A stretch of 64,000 nt of DNA from Legionella shakespearei DSM 23087 (GTDB taxonomy: Bacteria; Pseudomonadota; Gammaproteobacteria; Legionellales; Legionellaceae). Positions 9,015 through 18,549 of the stretch are shown piece by piece (the stretch's first letter is position 1; every line of letters starts with the position of its first letter). Made by a program: the position numbers and the translations under genes. The notes under the pieces are model-generated. The model searched no databases and was not told where the DNA came from. It saw only the letters and a program-made list of their open reading frames with translations. The stretch is from assembly GCF_000373765.1 (NCBI RefSeq), contig NZ_KB892404.1, forward strand, positions 156,847 to 220,846, given 5' to 3'.

Positions 9015-9540
9015 AATCTTACGCTGCTTCCAGCGTACGAAAGATAATCAATTTTTATCTATATTGCCAAACCTTTAATGCGGGAACCTGATCATTCCCC
9101 TTGCATACAGAGTCAATCCCTGCGCATTGAGGCTATTTAAACGGGTCTGACGTTTGCCAATTAAAATGGGTTGAAACTCAGCATTACGATCTCGGGGAAC
9201 ATAAATTGTAATCTAACCATTGCCTGTCCTTGCTGTCTTCTGTTTTTTTCCATTCCGTGCAGTGCAACTGCCATGTCCCTCAGGCGAGTGCTTCTTGTAG
9301 CCAAGCTGACGAGTCATTTCTGCCTCAAACATCCGTTCCATGAGACGCCGAGATAACTCTTTGATTATCCCCGCCAGAGCCAAAATAAATCATCTTGAGT
9401 CTTCACATTACCTACCAAGCCCCAACATTTCGTCACTGATATTCCTAGTCATAAATCCTTATTCACTAAAAATGGCATCCTTACTCAAGGCTGATTAGGA
9501 TACCGGATTATGACCATTTACACAGTAAAAATGGCACTCT
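9015..9540 (-). mobile_element. IS256-family insertion sequence remnant (transposase pseudogene)
   Basis: On the minus strand 9389-9070 reads as an IS256/Mutator transposase N-terminal half. It includes ELSRRLMERMFEAEMTRQLG, YKKHSPEGHGS, ARNGKKQK, VPRDRNAEFQPILIGKRQ and LNAQGLTLYARGM. One in-frame stop interrupts it near 9209, and the ~N-terminal codons are in another frame. The catalytic DDE region is essentially gone. The edge near 9520-9540 resembles an IS end (GTGCCATTTTTACTGTG on the minus strand); no matching opposite end was found. It sits between the glycosyltransferase and the RfaH-like pseudogene and probably took part in breaking that region. Confidence 0.85.
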
Positions 9541-9541
9541 C

Positions 9542-9579
9542 TAAATAAATGCTTTACTCAAAAAGAGGCAGGTAATATC
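9542..9579. repeat. Direct repeat copy 2 (3' end of glycosyltransferase gene)
   Basis: Partner of 6739-6776, 34 of 38 positions identical. Here it covers the true stop and last codons of the glycosyltransferase gene. The spacing of 2.8 kb encloses the second formyltransferase, deacetylase, RfaH-like pseudogene and IS256 remnant. Confidence 0.75.
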
Positions 9580-10885
9580 GGGACTCATTCAAATCAATTA
9601 CTTTAACATCAAACATTCTTTGAGCCAAATTCTTGGCTGAACACACCATTTCTTTTGATCGAGCAGGATCATTAATGGACTTGAACATCTTTTCTGCCAT
9701 ATGAGCAGTATCTGGAAAATCAGCTAAGTACCCTGTTTCCCCATCACGAATTAGCTCATTGTGCCATTCTATATCAAAAGCGACAACAGGAACCTCTAGC
9801 AGAACTGCTTCAACCAAAGAACTACCTCCATATGAAATTATTGCAAGAGAAGAATGAAGTGCTGTTTGAGCGATAAATGCTCTGTTTCTATAGCCCAATA
9901 ATATAAATCTTTCTTGGAAAGGAGAGTTTGAAATATATGACTGAATTTTTGATTTCTCGGGACCATCTCCAATAATGACATAATAAAGTTCCTCTTTAGT
10001 CATACTGCATAATTTTTCAAAGGCCTGTACAGTTTCCAATACCAGCTTTTCTGGAGCTAATCTGGACCATAGAGAGATAATTTTTCCTGTTTGCGGCAAC
10101 TCCTGAAGCTGGTTTCGTTCTTGCTTTTGGATATTCAACATAGATAAATCAATTTTTATTCTGGATAATTTCGCTTTTTGAGGAGATGCCCCGCTAGAAA
10201 TAGCGCTTAACATATTGTTTAAATTATAACCTATTACTCGATCGCAGGATCGATAAAAAAGAAAACTGATTAAATTATCCCAAGTAATCAGCAAAACCTC
10301 AAAAAATGGAGTCTTAATTTTGAACGGGAAAAAGGTTGGAAAAGGATTAAAGTAATAAATTAAATTAAAGTTTCCCCTTACCTGAGTCACTAATTTTATA
10401 GGCATTAACCATTTTAGTAGCATAGCACGTAATGCTAATTTGGTTGGGAACATCACTTCAACTACCTTTGGTGATATCTTTCTCACTACATTAAGCGTGA
10501 TTGCTAACCCCCACAATTGTTGCATTGTCCTTGCAGTAAAAGGCAAAAATCTTTTTAACCTATCTAAAGGCATCAGAATATTGATTCCTACAACTTTTTT
10601 TCCAAAACGAAATACCTTGCTTTTTTCATTACCTAAATAGAGTACATAAGTTTTTTCAGCATGTGGTCTTTTAAAATACCACTCCAGATATCCAGGAGGA
10701 TTACATTCTATGATCCGGTTAATTCCATCCTTTGAAATAGAAAGAAGGCAATTCTTTTGTGGTTTTAATTTAAATTTTCCAAAACATCTTCTGATTAATA
10801 AAATTAAAAGTCCTATAAAAGCAATAACTAACGCTGCAAAAAAGTCAAGCAGTCTAAAAAATTTGCGAAAAAATGAATGGAACAT
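9554..10885 (-). CDS. GT4-family glycosyltransferase
   Basis: This 443-aa protein has an N-terminal membrane anchor (about residues 10-33). A GT-B fold follows: the donor-binding half shows LWSRLAPEKLV, YVIIGDGPEK and the E-x7-E-like region SYGGSSLVEAVLLEVPVV, about residues 270-400. The family transfers a sugar from a nucleotide donor to a lipid-linked acceptor at the inner face of the cytoplasmic membrane. The start is supported by GAGG 8 nt upstream. It lies 26 bp after the ABC exporter gene, so the two are probably cotranscribed. Donor and acceptor cannot be read from sequence. Confidence 0.8.
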   Translation of the reverse strand: MFHSFFRKFFRLLDFFAALVIAFIGLLILLIRRCFGKFKLKPQKNCLLSISKDGINRIIECNPPGYLEWYFKRPHAEKTYVLYLGNEKSKVFRFGKKVVGINILMPLDRLKRFLPFTARTMQQLWGLAITLNVVRKISPKVVEVMFPTKLALRAMLLKWLMPIKLVTQVRGNFNLIYYFNPFPTFFPFKIKTPFFEVLLITWDNLISFLFYRSCDRVIGYNLNNMLSAISSGASPQKAKLSRIKIDLSMLNIQKQERNQLQELPQTGKIISLWSRLAPEKLVLETVQAFEKLCSMTKEELYYVIIGDGPEKSKIQSYISNSPFQERFILLGYRNRAFIAQTALHSSLAIISYGGSSLVEAVLLEVPVVAFDIEWHNELIRDGETGYLADFPDTAHMAEKMFKSINDPARSKEMVCSAKNLAQRMFDVKVIDLNESRYYLPLFE

Positions 10886-10911
10886 GGGTTCTGCCTCTTA
10901 GTAATTCAGCA

Positions 10912-12681
10912 TTATACAATATAATCTACTTGTTTATTCTCGAGCTTATTATTTTTTTGTTGAATAATCTCGGATATATGTCCTTTTTCCATCACAATAA
11001 TACGCTCGCATTCTTTTAAAGTCGTTAGCCTATGGGCAATCATAATAACTGTTCTGCTTTTAATTACTTCATATATGGTGTCCATAAGTCTTGCTTCGGT
11101 CTCATTATCTAAAGCCGAAGTTGCCTCATCAAAAATGAGTACCTCTGGTTCTCTGTATAAGGCTCGAGCGATTGCGATGCGCTGTCGCTCTCCTCCTGAT
11201 AGGCGAACACCTCTATCACCAACTCTTGTGTTAATGCCATCTGGAAGTTGTTTGATAAACCTTCCAAGCTGAGCAGATTCAATTGCAGCCAATAAACGGG
11301 GTTCATCAACATCAGATTCACCAAAAGCTATATTCGCTTTTATAGTATCATCTGTCAGATAAATAGTTTGCGGCACATAACCTATCTTTTTATGCCATTG
11401 CAACGAATTTACAGGATATTTAGTATCGATAATGATGTTACCTGAAGAAGGCTTTAAAAGGCCAAGAATAAGATCGACAAGAGTTGACTTTCCTGATCCT
11501 GTTTCACCTACAATACCAATACATTCGCCTTTTTTTATTTGTAGTGTAATAGAGTTCAAAGCATATTTGTCAGTATTTAAATAACTAAAACTAACATTTT
11601 CAAGTTTAATATCTTCATTAAAATCCAATTCAGGTAAATTTAAATAATGCACTTTAATTCCAGCTTGAACATATTCATTATAAACACGCTCAATTGATGG
11701 AATAGTTGATTTAAATATATTGAGCTGGTTAATAATGCGATTCAAACCAGGCATCAAACGGAAGCCAACATATAAATACCCTCCCAGGATTCCTATCATC
11801 TGGTCAGTGCTTTCCAGATTAAAACTAAGTAAGGCAACTACAGTGACAAATAAACCTACAAATATAATTTCAATAATGATTCTTGGTAGTGCATTAATGC
11901 TTGTTTGCATTGCCTGTACTTGCGATCTTTTGAGGGAATGATGGCGATATGCATCAATAAAAGCATCTTTTTTTCCAAGTAAAACAATCTCTTTAAATGC
12001 ATGAAAGAACTGAATCAGATTTTGACTACTATAAAGAGCCGACTCTTGCAGTTTTTGACCAAATCGATAAAATTTTGGAAGAACTCCTTTTGTTACAATT
12101 GCTCCCAAAATAGCTCCAACTCCAAAAATATACAGCGCTAAAGATGGATTCAAGCAGATAACCATGCCTATTAGACAGAAGAAAATTAAGCTTTCCGATA
12201 AAATACTGGCAATGGAAATCATACCATTTGTAAATATCTGTTCTGCATCCCCACCCACCACTTGTATACCTAAAGAAGAGTTACGAGTTAAATAAGATCC
12301 ATAATCCACTTCGGCGTAACGGTGAAGAAGTTTGTTTTTAAAATGATAACTCATTTTTTGAATAGAAAAGGTTTGATAAAGAACTTCTGCGGCAGCAACC
12401 AGATTTTTAATAAGATATATTATCCCCACAGAAATAGCTATGAAAAATATAATACGTCCAGGAGCTAAGTCATTACCAAAACCAATCATACTTAAATATT
12501 TTTGGCCTACATGAGGCTGATTTAACACTTGTGCGAACACAACTATTACTGATGCTGTCACGATCTCCAAGAAGCAACTGCATAGAGAAAAAGCGACAAT
12601 ACCAAACCACTTAAGTTTTTCTTCTTTAGTAAGTAACAAACTCAGTTTTTGTATTGCAGATAAGATTGAGGGAGTTGACAT
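10912..12681 (-). CDS. MsbA/PglK-type ABC exporter (lipid-linked glycan flippase candidate)
   Basis: The 589-aa half-transporter has a six-helix membrane domain (about 20-330) followed by a nucleotide-binding domain. The Walker A is GETGSGKSTL, the signature LSGGERQRIAIARAL and the Walker B VLIFDEATSALD, with a switch histidine in IAHRLTT. A homodimer is expected. Within an O-antigen locus lacking a visible Wzx or Wzm/Wzt, the likely cargo is a polyprenyl-linked glycan, as for PglK. Lipid A core export (MsbA proper) is the alternative. An AGGA ribosome site lies 5 nt before ATG. The glycosyltransferase gene follows in the same direction. Confidence 0.85.
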   Translation of the reverse strand: MSTPSILSAIQKLSLLLTKEEKLKWFGIVAFSLCSCFLEIVTASVIVVFAQVLNQPHVGQKYLSMIGFGNDLAPGRIIFFIAISVGIIYLIKNLVAAAEVLYQTFSIQKMSYHFKNKLLHRYAEVDYGSYLTRNSSLGIQVVGGDAEQIFTNGMISIASILSESLIFFCLIGMVICLNPSLALYIFGVGAILGAIVTKGVLPKFYRFGQKLQESALYSSQNLIQFFHAFKEIVLLGKKDAFIDAYRHHSLKRSQVQAMQTSINALPRIIIEIIFVGLFVTVVALLSFNLESTDQMIGILGGYLYVGFRLMPGLNRIINQLNIFKSTIPSIERVYNEYVQAGIKVHYLNLPELDFNEDIKLENVSFSYLNTDKYALNSITLQIKKGECIGIVGETGSGKSTLVDLILGLLKPSSGNIIIDTKYPVNSLQWHKKIGYVPQTIYLTDDTIKANIAFGESDVDEPRLLAAIESAQLGRFIKQLPDGINTRVGDRGVRLSGGERQRIAIARALYREPEVLIFDEATSALDNETEARLMDTIYEVIKSRTVIMIAHRLTTLKECERIIVMEKGHISEIIQQKNNKLENKQVDYIV

Positions 12682-12981
12682 AATATCCTAATATTCCATA
12701 ACATCTACAGTCCGGATGAGCATAATATAAGTCCGCACCAAATCATTACTGAAGGCTATTGACTTTCGATATAGTAACTCGTCATAGAAAAACATCTAAA
12801 CACACTCCTGTAACTTTCTCACTAAAGTTAAGAAGTATATGTAATAAAATATCAATCCGCCTTAATAGAATAGCTTTTGAAGCTATATTATTCATGAACA
12901 GAAAATACAACAAAGCGTGTTTTTAATCAAGAGATTTTGTGATTACTCACGATACAGAAAGAAGTATTTTAAGGTTAATAA
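12682..12981. other. AT-rich gap before the ABC exporter operon
   Basis: This 300-bp stretch probably holds the promoter of the leftward ABC exporter/glycosyltransferase genes and the end of the gene at 12982. I see no gene, and no convincing promoter boxes or terminator. Confidence 0.4.
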
Positions 12982-13842
12982 TTATAGATTTTTTATATTG
13001 TCAGCTGTTCTAAAACAGTAGACTACAGTGCCTGTAAAAATCAAAACAAAGGTAAAAAGCCAATTAAAAATTGTAAATTTATTTATAAAGTCACTAATTA
13101 CAATTTCACCAGTGTCATAAATCTCATAATTAAACGGTTCACGGCTATAAATTAGCTTAAGTTCCTCATTCCATTGTTTTCCATAATGGTATTTGATGAT
13201 TTCAGGATGCTCATGAGCGAAATCAAGATCAAAAGGCAATATCGTATTATAGTCTGCATCAAGGATAAAGACTGAGCCATCAGGAAATCGCGTCTGGTTG
13301 ACAACATGACCATTTAAACCTATAGCTACTGATTCAAAGTGCATGGTATTTTTAAAAAAGTCAGCCAATGCAATTGAGTACTGAGAACAAAGACCAACTC
13401 CACGGTAAAGTGCATAACGATAATTATTATATTCATATCCATGGATTAATATGCGACTTAATGTTTTTAATCCATTGATGCGAGCATTAAAATCAGGAGC
13501 ATATTGTATTAAATGGGAAAAGCTCCATAAAGACCAATTAAAAAGAAACGGATGCTCTAAATGATGATTCTCCGATATTCGCCAATCATGGGTAATACCA
13601 ATAGAAAAGAGATGCGTGACTTTTTTTGAAAAACCATAATAATCCTTAATATGTTGCTTTGAAAGAGTATTCAACTGAGATATGATGACTCCGGCCGGCA
13701 TGGTTTGAGTTGCATGCATATCGAGAGATGGATGATAAAACAATGCGCAGGTATTCAATATAAAAGAAAAAAAACCACATAAAAGTATTATGAGGGCTAT
13801 CCATCTCAAATCAATCCTTTGATTCTGATATGGTTTTTTCAA
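12982..13842 (-). CDS. Membrane protein with transglutaminase-like cysteine domain
   Basis: This 286-aa protein has a membrane span near each end (about 13-35 and 255-277) and a periplasmic-type middle. That middle has a transglutaminase-like triad layout: Cys152 in GVGLCSQYS, His179 in LNGHVVNQ and Asp195 in FILDADYN. Such domains act as cysteine proteases, amidases or transferases. No substrate is evident. The longest frame begins with TTG right after an in-frame stop and has no ribosome site. A second TTG at 13809 has AAAGGA 5 nt upstream and may be the real start. It is divergent from the O-acyltransferase, so the pair may share a control region. Confidence 0.65.
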   Translation of the reverse strand: MKKPYQNQRIDLRWIALIILLCGFFSFILNTCALFYHPSLDMHATQTMPAGVIISQLNTLSKQHIKDYYGFSKKVTHLFSIGITHDWRISENHHLEHPFLFNWSLWSFSHLIQYAPDFNARINGLKTLSRILIHGYEYNNYRYALYRGVGLCSQYSIALADFFKNTMHFESVAIGLNGHVVNQTRFPDGSVFILDADYNTILPFDLDFAHEHPEIIKYHYGKQWNEELKLIYSREPFNYEIYDTGEIVISDFINKFTIFNWLFTFVLIFTGTVVYCFRTADNIKNL

Positions 13843-13944
13843 TCATAAGAAAGATTGTAATCCAAAACAAGTGGTTCAAATTTTGATTAGCTATTTTATA
13901 CTTTTCTAAATGATCTGGCTCGTGATATAAATGATGGTGCTATT

Positions 13945-15933
13945 TTGACAAATTTAAAATATTTAAATCATATTGATGGTTTGAGAGCTATTGCTGTACT
14001 GTTAGTTCTTTTTAATCATGTGGGGTTTGGTTTTTTTCCAGGCGGATATGTCGGAGTTGATGTATTTTTCGTTATAAGTGGTTTTCTTATTACGCGCATT
14101 ATTCTCACTGAATTTAATACCACAGGGAACTTTTCGTATTCCAATTTTTATTTTCGCAGAGTAAAAAGAATATTGCCAGCCTTGTTTTTTGTTTTAATTT
14201 GTACTTTGTTAGCCGCGTTTTGCTTTTTTCCTCCTGCCCTTTTTCAAGATGTAGCAGGTTCTTCTTTTGCCGCAACTCTTTCTTTCTCCAATATATATTT
14301 CTGGTTCAATAGTGGTTACTTTGATTTATCATCCCTCGTTAAACCGCTTCTTCACACTTGGTCATTAGGGGTTGAGGAGCAATTTTATCTGTTCTGGCCT
14401 GTACTTTTAATTTTTTGCCTTAAGCGACGGATTTCTTTTCAAAAGCTGGTGCTCAGCTTGTCTGCTCTCAGTCTTATTGCAAATATAGTATTACAAAAAC
14501 ACAATATCTCTTTATTATTTTACGGGATGCCATTCAGAGCTTTTGAATTTGGATTTGGCGTAATACTTTCACATGTTACTTTCAAAAAAATTCTACAGCC
14601 TGTTTTCTTTGATCTTATGTTTATTTCTGGATTCGGATTAATTTTTATACCCGCATTCTTTTACACAAGCACTACATTGTTTCCTTCATACAATGCAGTT
14701 GCGCCAGCTTTAGGAGCGGCTTTTTTAATATATGCAGGCAACTTTTCTCGAATGAGTATTATCTTGGCTAATCCCTATTCGCGATTTATTGGACTGATTA
14801 GTTACTCTCTTTATCTTGTTCATTGGCCATTAATCGTATTTTGGAATTATCTTGCAGGAACTCCCTTATCTACTGCAAAAGCTTATCTTTTGATTTCAAT
14901 CAGTTTTGTTCTGGCGACTATGGTATATTATTTTGTTGAACAACCTTTCAGAAAAATAAATCATGAAAATAAGCGAAAAATAATCTATCTTGCTGGTTCA
15001 ACCATCAGCGCTGCTGTTATTAGTGTATTGAGTCTCAATATTTATTTTCAAGATGGTTGGTTGTGGCGTTTGCCTGAAGAAAATCGCATGATTGCTTCCA
15101 GTGCCGGCAACCCGAAAGAGTATCATATTAAATTTTTTGGAGGAAGTGGCTATCCTTACCCATTTGGTTATACGTATCAAAACTCTGATGAACAACCAGC
15201 TAAAATCATTCTTATGGGCGATAGCCACGCACAAATGCTACAGCATGGACTCCACGAACTTATTGCAAAATCACTTAATTTTTCCATATATATGGCAGGA
15301 AGCAGTTGTTTGATTTTGCCTGGTGTTACGAGGCTAACCAATGAAATGGATTGGGATACAGTATGTCCAGATGTATTAAAACATGCATTGGTTGAGTTGA
15401 AAAAAAATGAGGATTCCGTATTAGTATTATCTGAAAGTTGGGTAAGCCAATTGACTATTGCAGGGTTGTTACCCGACAAGAAAAAATTGACATACAATCT
15501 AAGCAGTACACGTCCTGAGGATTATCCTGATTTAATAAATAAACTGGATGAATTGAGGAGTTTAATAGGTCAGCATAAATTAATTCTTTTTGGTGATGTA
15601 CCTACTAGTGGAGGACAAGATATTTTTTCCTGTTTAACACAGCCGTTTCATGAATCAGCATCTTGCAAACAGGACGTGTCTGCACAAGCTAATCAGAATG
15701 CAATTCATTTAAACCAAGTATTAAAAGACTATGCGAATAATCACAAGAATACTTATTATCTCGACCCTTATGAGGCCTTTTGTGATGAGAAAAATTGTCG
15801 CAATCTCACTGACAATCGTGAGCCTATCTATAGTGATGGGTCGCATTTATCAAAGGTAGGTTCACTATTATTGATAGAGCATTTTAGGAAAAAACTAAGC
15901 CAACTAATAACACCATTAACAAATCAAGGATAA
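13945..15933 (+). CDS. OafA/YrhL-type O-acyltransferase with C-terminal SGNH domain
   Basis: This 662-aa protein is an Acyltransferase_3 membrane domain (about 1-365, opening with HIDGLRAIAVLLVLFNH and GGYVGVDVFFVISGFLIT) fused to a periplasmic SGNH domain. The SGNH catalytic Ser427 is in GDSH (425-428), and the Asp631-x-x-His634 pair is in DGSH. The fused class O-acetylates surface polysaccharides such as O-antigen, moving acetyl groups across the membrane and then onto the glycan. The start is taken as TTG; no in-frame ATG exists near it and the ribosome site is weak. An inverted repeat follows directly and separates it from the convergent glycosyltransferase. Confidence 0.88.
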   Translation: MTNLKYLNHIDGLRAIAVLLVLFNHVGFGFFPGGYVGVDVFFVISGFLITRIILTEFNTTGNFSYSNFYFRRVKRILPALFFVLICTLLAAFCFFPPALFQDVAGSSFAATLSFSNIYFWFNSGYFDLSSLVKPLLHTWSLGVEEQFYLFWPVLLIFCLKRRISFQKLVLSLSALSLIANIVLQKHNISLLFYGMPFRAFEFGFGVILSHVTFKKILQPVFFDLMFISGFGLIFIPAFFYTSTTLFPSYNAVAPALGAAFLIYAGNFSRMSIILANPYSRFIGLISYSLYLVHWPLIVFWNYLAGTPLSTAKAYLLISISFVLATMVYYFVEQPFRKINHENKRKIIYLAGSTISAAVISVLSLNIYFQDGWLWRLPEENRMIASSAGNPKEYHIKFFGGSGYPYPFGYTYQNSDEQPAKIILMGDSHAQMLQHGLHELIAKSLNFSIYMAGSSCLILPGVTRLTNEMDWDTVCPDVLKHALVELKKNEDSVLVLSESWVSQLTIAGLLPDKKKLTYNLSSTRPEDYPDLINKLDELRSLIGQHKLILFGDVPTSGGQDIFSCLTQPFHESASCKQDVSAQANQNAIHLNQVLKDYANNHKNTYYLDPYEAFCDEKNCRNLTDNREPIYSDGSHLSKVGSLLLIEHFRKKLSQLITPLTNQG

Positions 15934-15956
15934 TGCCCCTCTATTAGGGAACGGCC

Positions 15957-16023
15957 GTAGCCCGGTCTGCTTGCAGCCGGGATAAAACAAGTCGCCTCCC
16001 CGGCTGCAAGCAGACCGGGCTAC
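15957..16023. repeat. Inverted repeat, family A, between convergent genes
   Basis: Arms 15957-15981 and 15999-16023 are perfect 25-bp complements of the GTAGCCCGGTCTGC type. The flank GAACGGCC before the left arm is shared with the copy at 5031. It fills the space between the O-acyltransferase (ends 15933) and the leftward glycosyltransferase (ends 16033). Confidence 0.93.
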
Positions 16024-16032
16024 AAAGCAGAA

Positions 16033-17223
16033 CTACAACCGATCCCTGATGGGTACTGACCTTTTACCACTATGTTCCAGAAGCTGGCTGTACATGTTTT
16101 CATACTCATCTAAACACGCTTGCATGCTGAAGGTTGTTTCAACTCTGTTTTTTGCTTTTTGCCCTATTTCAGTTCTAGCATTATTATCAATCATGACCAA
16201 TAAAGCTGTAGCTAATTGTTCAGGTTGCTTTGCCGGTACTACCAAACCTACCTCACCATCGATTACGGCTTCGGCATTTCCACCCACATCAGTAACTACC
16301 ATGGGTAAACCAGATACCATTCCTTCCAGTACTGCATTGGAGAACCCTTCTTCATGAGAACATAATATGCCAACATCACTGGCATGCAATAAGTCAGGAA
16401 TGTCTTTTCTTGAGCCCAAAAAGTGAAAATGCTTTTCTATACCCAAGGCTAAGGCCTGATTGTATAAATCAGCTTGTATTCCATCATCACGCCCTGCTAA
16501 TAAAACAAGCCAATCCTTGGGCATTTTATCTTTTATGCAATGGAAGGCATCTATCAAGTCTGAATGTCCCTTATATGCTATAAGATTAGCAACCATGGTG
16601 AATATTAAAGTATTTTCATCGCAACCTAATTCTTGCCTCATATGGCTGCGTGTTTTAACTGCTTTGAATTCGTTTGTATTAATGCCATTGTAAATCAGAC
16701 GTAAATTAGACTTGGCTACTCCTTCTTCCTGCAACTGCTCGATTACTGCCTGCGAATTTCCAGTAATGACATCCATTTTAGGATGCAGCCATCGCTCGAT
16801 TTTAGCGAAACGAGTATGCTTGTCTTGATAGTAGTTCATACTGCGTCGACTCATCACTCGTTTGATATTGGGAAACAATAAAGAAATGGACCCACCAATG
16901 ATATAAGCTGCGGGAAGAAAGAAATGAGCGACTTTAGGACGATAAGTCAGCAGGGTTAAAAATAAATAAAGGGATGAAATAACAAGAGAAATCCATGCTA
17001 AAATGCGATTCGTTTTCATGAATTTTTTTATCCACGCAGGAAAACGAACCCCTCGCACGCGAATGCCATTTTCTTCAAATAATTGCTTTAAAGGTCCCTC
17101 AGGATCCAAAGCAAAAATTTGAATTTGATAATCAGATTTGGCTAATTCAGAGGCAATTCGATACAAATGTCTCTCTGCCCCGCCAACCTGCATACTCCCT
17201 ATAACATATAAAATTTTTAGCAT
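16033..17223 (-). CDS. GT4-family glycosyltransferase
   Basis: The 396-aa protein has the full GT-B/GT4 pattern. The N-terminal acceptor half starts ILYVIGSMQVGGAERHL. The C-terminal donor half has VANLIAYKGHSDLI, LLAGRDDG, FLGSRKDIPDLL and the E-x7-E segment EGFSNAVLEGMVSGLPMV (about residues 285-302). It should add one sugar of the repeat unit at the cytoplasmic face. It is transcribed leftward with the dehydrogenase and epimerase genes (gap about 55 bp), suggesting that it uses a sugar made by them. The donor is unknown. Confidence 0.85.
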   Translation of the reverse strand: MLKILYVIGSMQVGGAERHLYRIASELAKSDYQIQIFALDPEGPLKQLFEENGIRVRGVRFPAWIKKFMKTNRILAWISLVISSLYLFLTLLTYRPKVAHFFLPAAYIIGGSISLLFPNIKRVMSRRSMNYYQDKHTRFAKIERWLHPKMDVITGNSQAVIEQLQEEGVAKSNLRLIYNGINTNEFKAVKTRSHMRQELGCDENTLIFTMVANLIAYKGHSDLIDAFHCIKDKMPKDWLVLLAGRDDGIQADLYNQALALGIEKHFHFLGSRKDIPDLLHASDVGILCSHEEGFSNAVLEGMVSGLPMVVTDVGGNAEAVIDGEVGLVVPAKQPEQLATALLVMIDNNARTEIGQKAKNRVETTFSMQACLDEYENMYSQLLEHSGKRSVPIRDRL

Positions 17224-17278
17224 TGACGTCTGTTTCCTTAAGATTTTGGATTAAATCACAATCAATACGTCAATATCA

Positions 17279-18538
17279 TTAAAGTTTTACCACATTATCC
17301 TGCGCAGGAAATATGTTCTTAACATCCAAAATAATTTTCGCCTGGACAAATTGTGATTGAAACTCTATTTGTTTGAACTGAGCATGAGCAACAGCCATAA
17401 TAACAATGTCCAGATTTTTTACCGCATCACAACTTGCCAATTCTACACCATACTCGTGCAAGGCAAGCTTATGATCGGCAACTGGATCATAAACAACAGA
17501 TTCAATATGATACGTTTTAAGTTCATTGATAATATCAAAAACTTTAGTATTACGAACATCAGGACAATTTTCTTTAAATGTAAACCCTAAAATTCCGACT
17601 TTACTGCCCCTGATAGGTAAATCTTTTTGAATCATGGTTTTGATAACACGCTCAGCAATATATTTTCCCATGTTATCGTTAGTACGGCGTCCAGACAGAA
17701 TGACTTCAGGATGAAAACCTAATTGCTGGGCTTTATGGGTTAAATAGTAGGGATCTACGCCTATACAATGCCCGCCAACCAAACCGGGTTCGAAAGGTAA
17801 AAAATTCCACTTTGTTTTTGCTGCTTCTAAAACTTCATGTATCTGGATACCCATTTTATGGAATATAATGGACAGTTCATTAACAAATGCAATGTTAATA
17901 TCACGTTGAGTATTTTCAATTACTTTTGCAGCTTCAGCGACTTTGATTGAACTCGCCTCATAAACACCAGCCTCTACCACACTAGAGTATACAGCAGACA
18001 CTATCTTCCTGATTTCTGGCGTTTGTCCTGACACTACTTTTTTAATTTTCGTAAAAGAATGCAGTTTATCACCGGGATTAATTCTTTCAGGAGAATAACC
18101 TACAAAAAAATCCACACCACCCTTAAGACCTGAATGTTGCTCTATAATTGGCAAACACACTTCTTCAGTTACGCCTGGATACACTGTTGATTCATATACA
18201 ACAATGTCTCCCCTTTTAATAATGCCGCCAATCATAGTGGACACACTAACAAGAGGGCTTAAATCCGGTTGGTTTGAATCATCAATAGGAGTTGGAACTG
18301 CTACAATATGAAAGTCCGCTTTCTTTAAATCCTCGACATTAGAAGTCAAAAATAAATCAGACTCTCTCAATTCATCAGAACTGACTTCCTCTGTTGTATC
18401 AATTCCATCTTTTAATTGCCAAATACGTTCTTCAGAAATATCAAATGCAATCACTTCCTTTTGTTTACCGAATGCAACTGCTACTGGCAGGCCAACATAA
18501 CCCAAGCCAATAATTGAAACTGTCCTTTGATGCGTCAT
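17279..18538 (-). CDS. UDP-N-acetyl-hexosamine 6-dehydrogenase (WbpO/TviB-like)
   Basis: About 419 aa. The N-terminal NAD site reads IIGLGYVGLPVA, the middle domain has EAAKVIENTQRDINIAFVNE, and the catalytic cysteine is in GLVGGHCIGVDPYYL. It fits the UDP-glucose/GDP-mannose dehydrogenase superfamily, closest in pattern to enzymes that oxidise UDP-GlcNAc or UDP-GalNAc to the uronic acid. I place the start at 18538 (MTHQRTV) because GAGG lies just upstream. The frame is open 12 codons further, into the epimerase gene. Its product is a plausible precursor for the AsnB-like amidotransferase at 221. Confidence 0.88.
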   Translation of the reverse strand: MTHQRTVSIIGLGYVGLPVAVAFGKQKEVIAFDISEERIWQLKDGIDTTEEVSSDELRESDLFLTSNVEDLKKADFHIVAVPTPIDDSNQPDLSPLVSVSTMIGGIIKRGDIVVYESTVYPGVTEEVCLPIIEQHSGLKGGVDFFVGYSPERINPGDKLHSFTKIKKVVSGQTPEIRKIVSAVYSSVVEAGVYEASSIKVAEAAKVIENTQRDINIAFVNELSIIFHKMGIQIHEVLEAAKTKWNFLPFEPGLVGGHCIGVDPYYLTHKAQQLGFHPEVILSGRRTNDNMGKYIAERVIKTMIQKDLPIRGSKVGILGFTFKENCPDVRNTKVFDIINELKTYHIESVVYDPVADHKLALHEYGVELASCDAVKNLDIVIMAVAHAQFKQIEFQSQFVQAKIILDVKNIFPAQDNVVKL

Positions 18539-18549
18539 CTCCACCTCTT

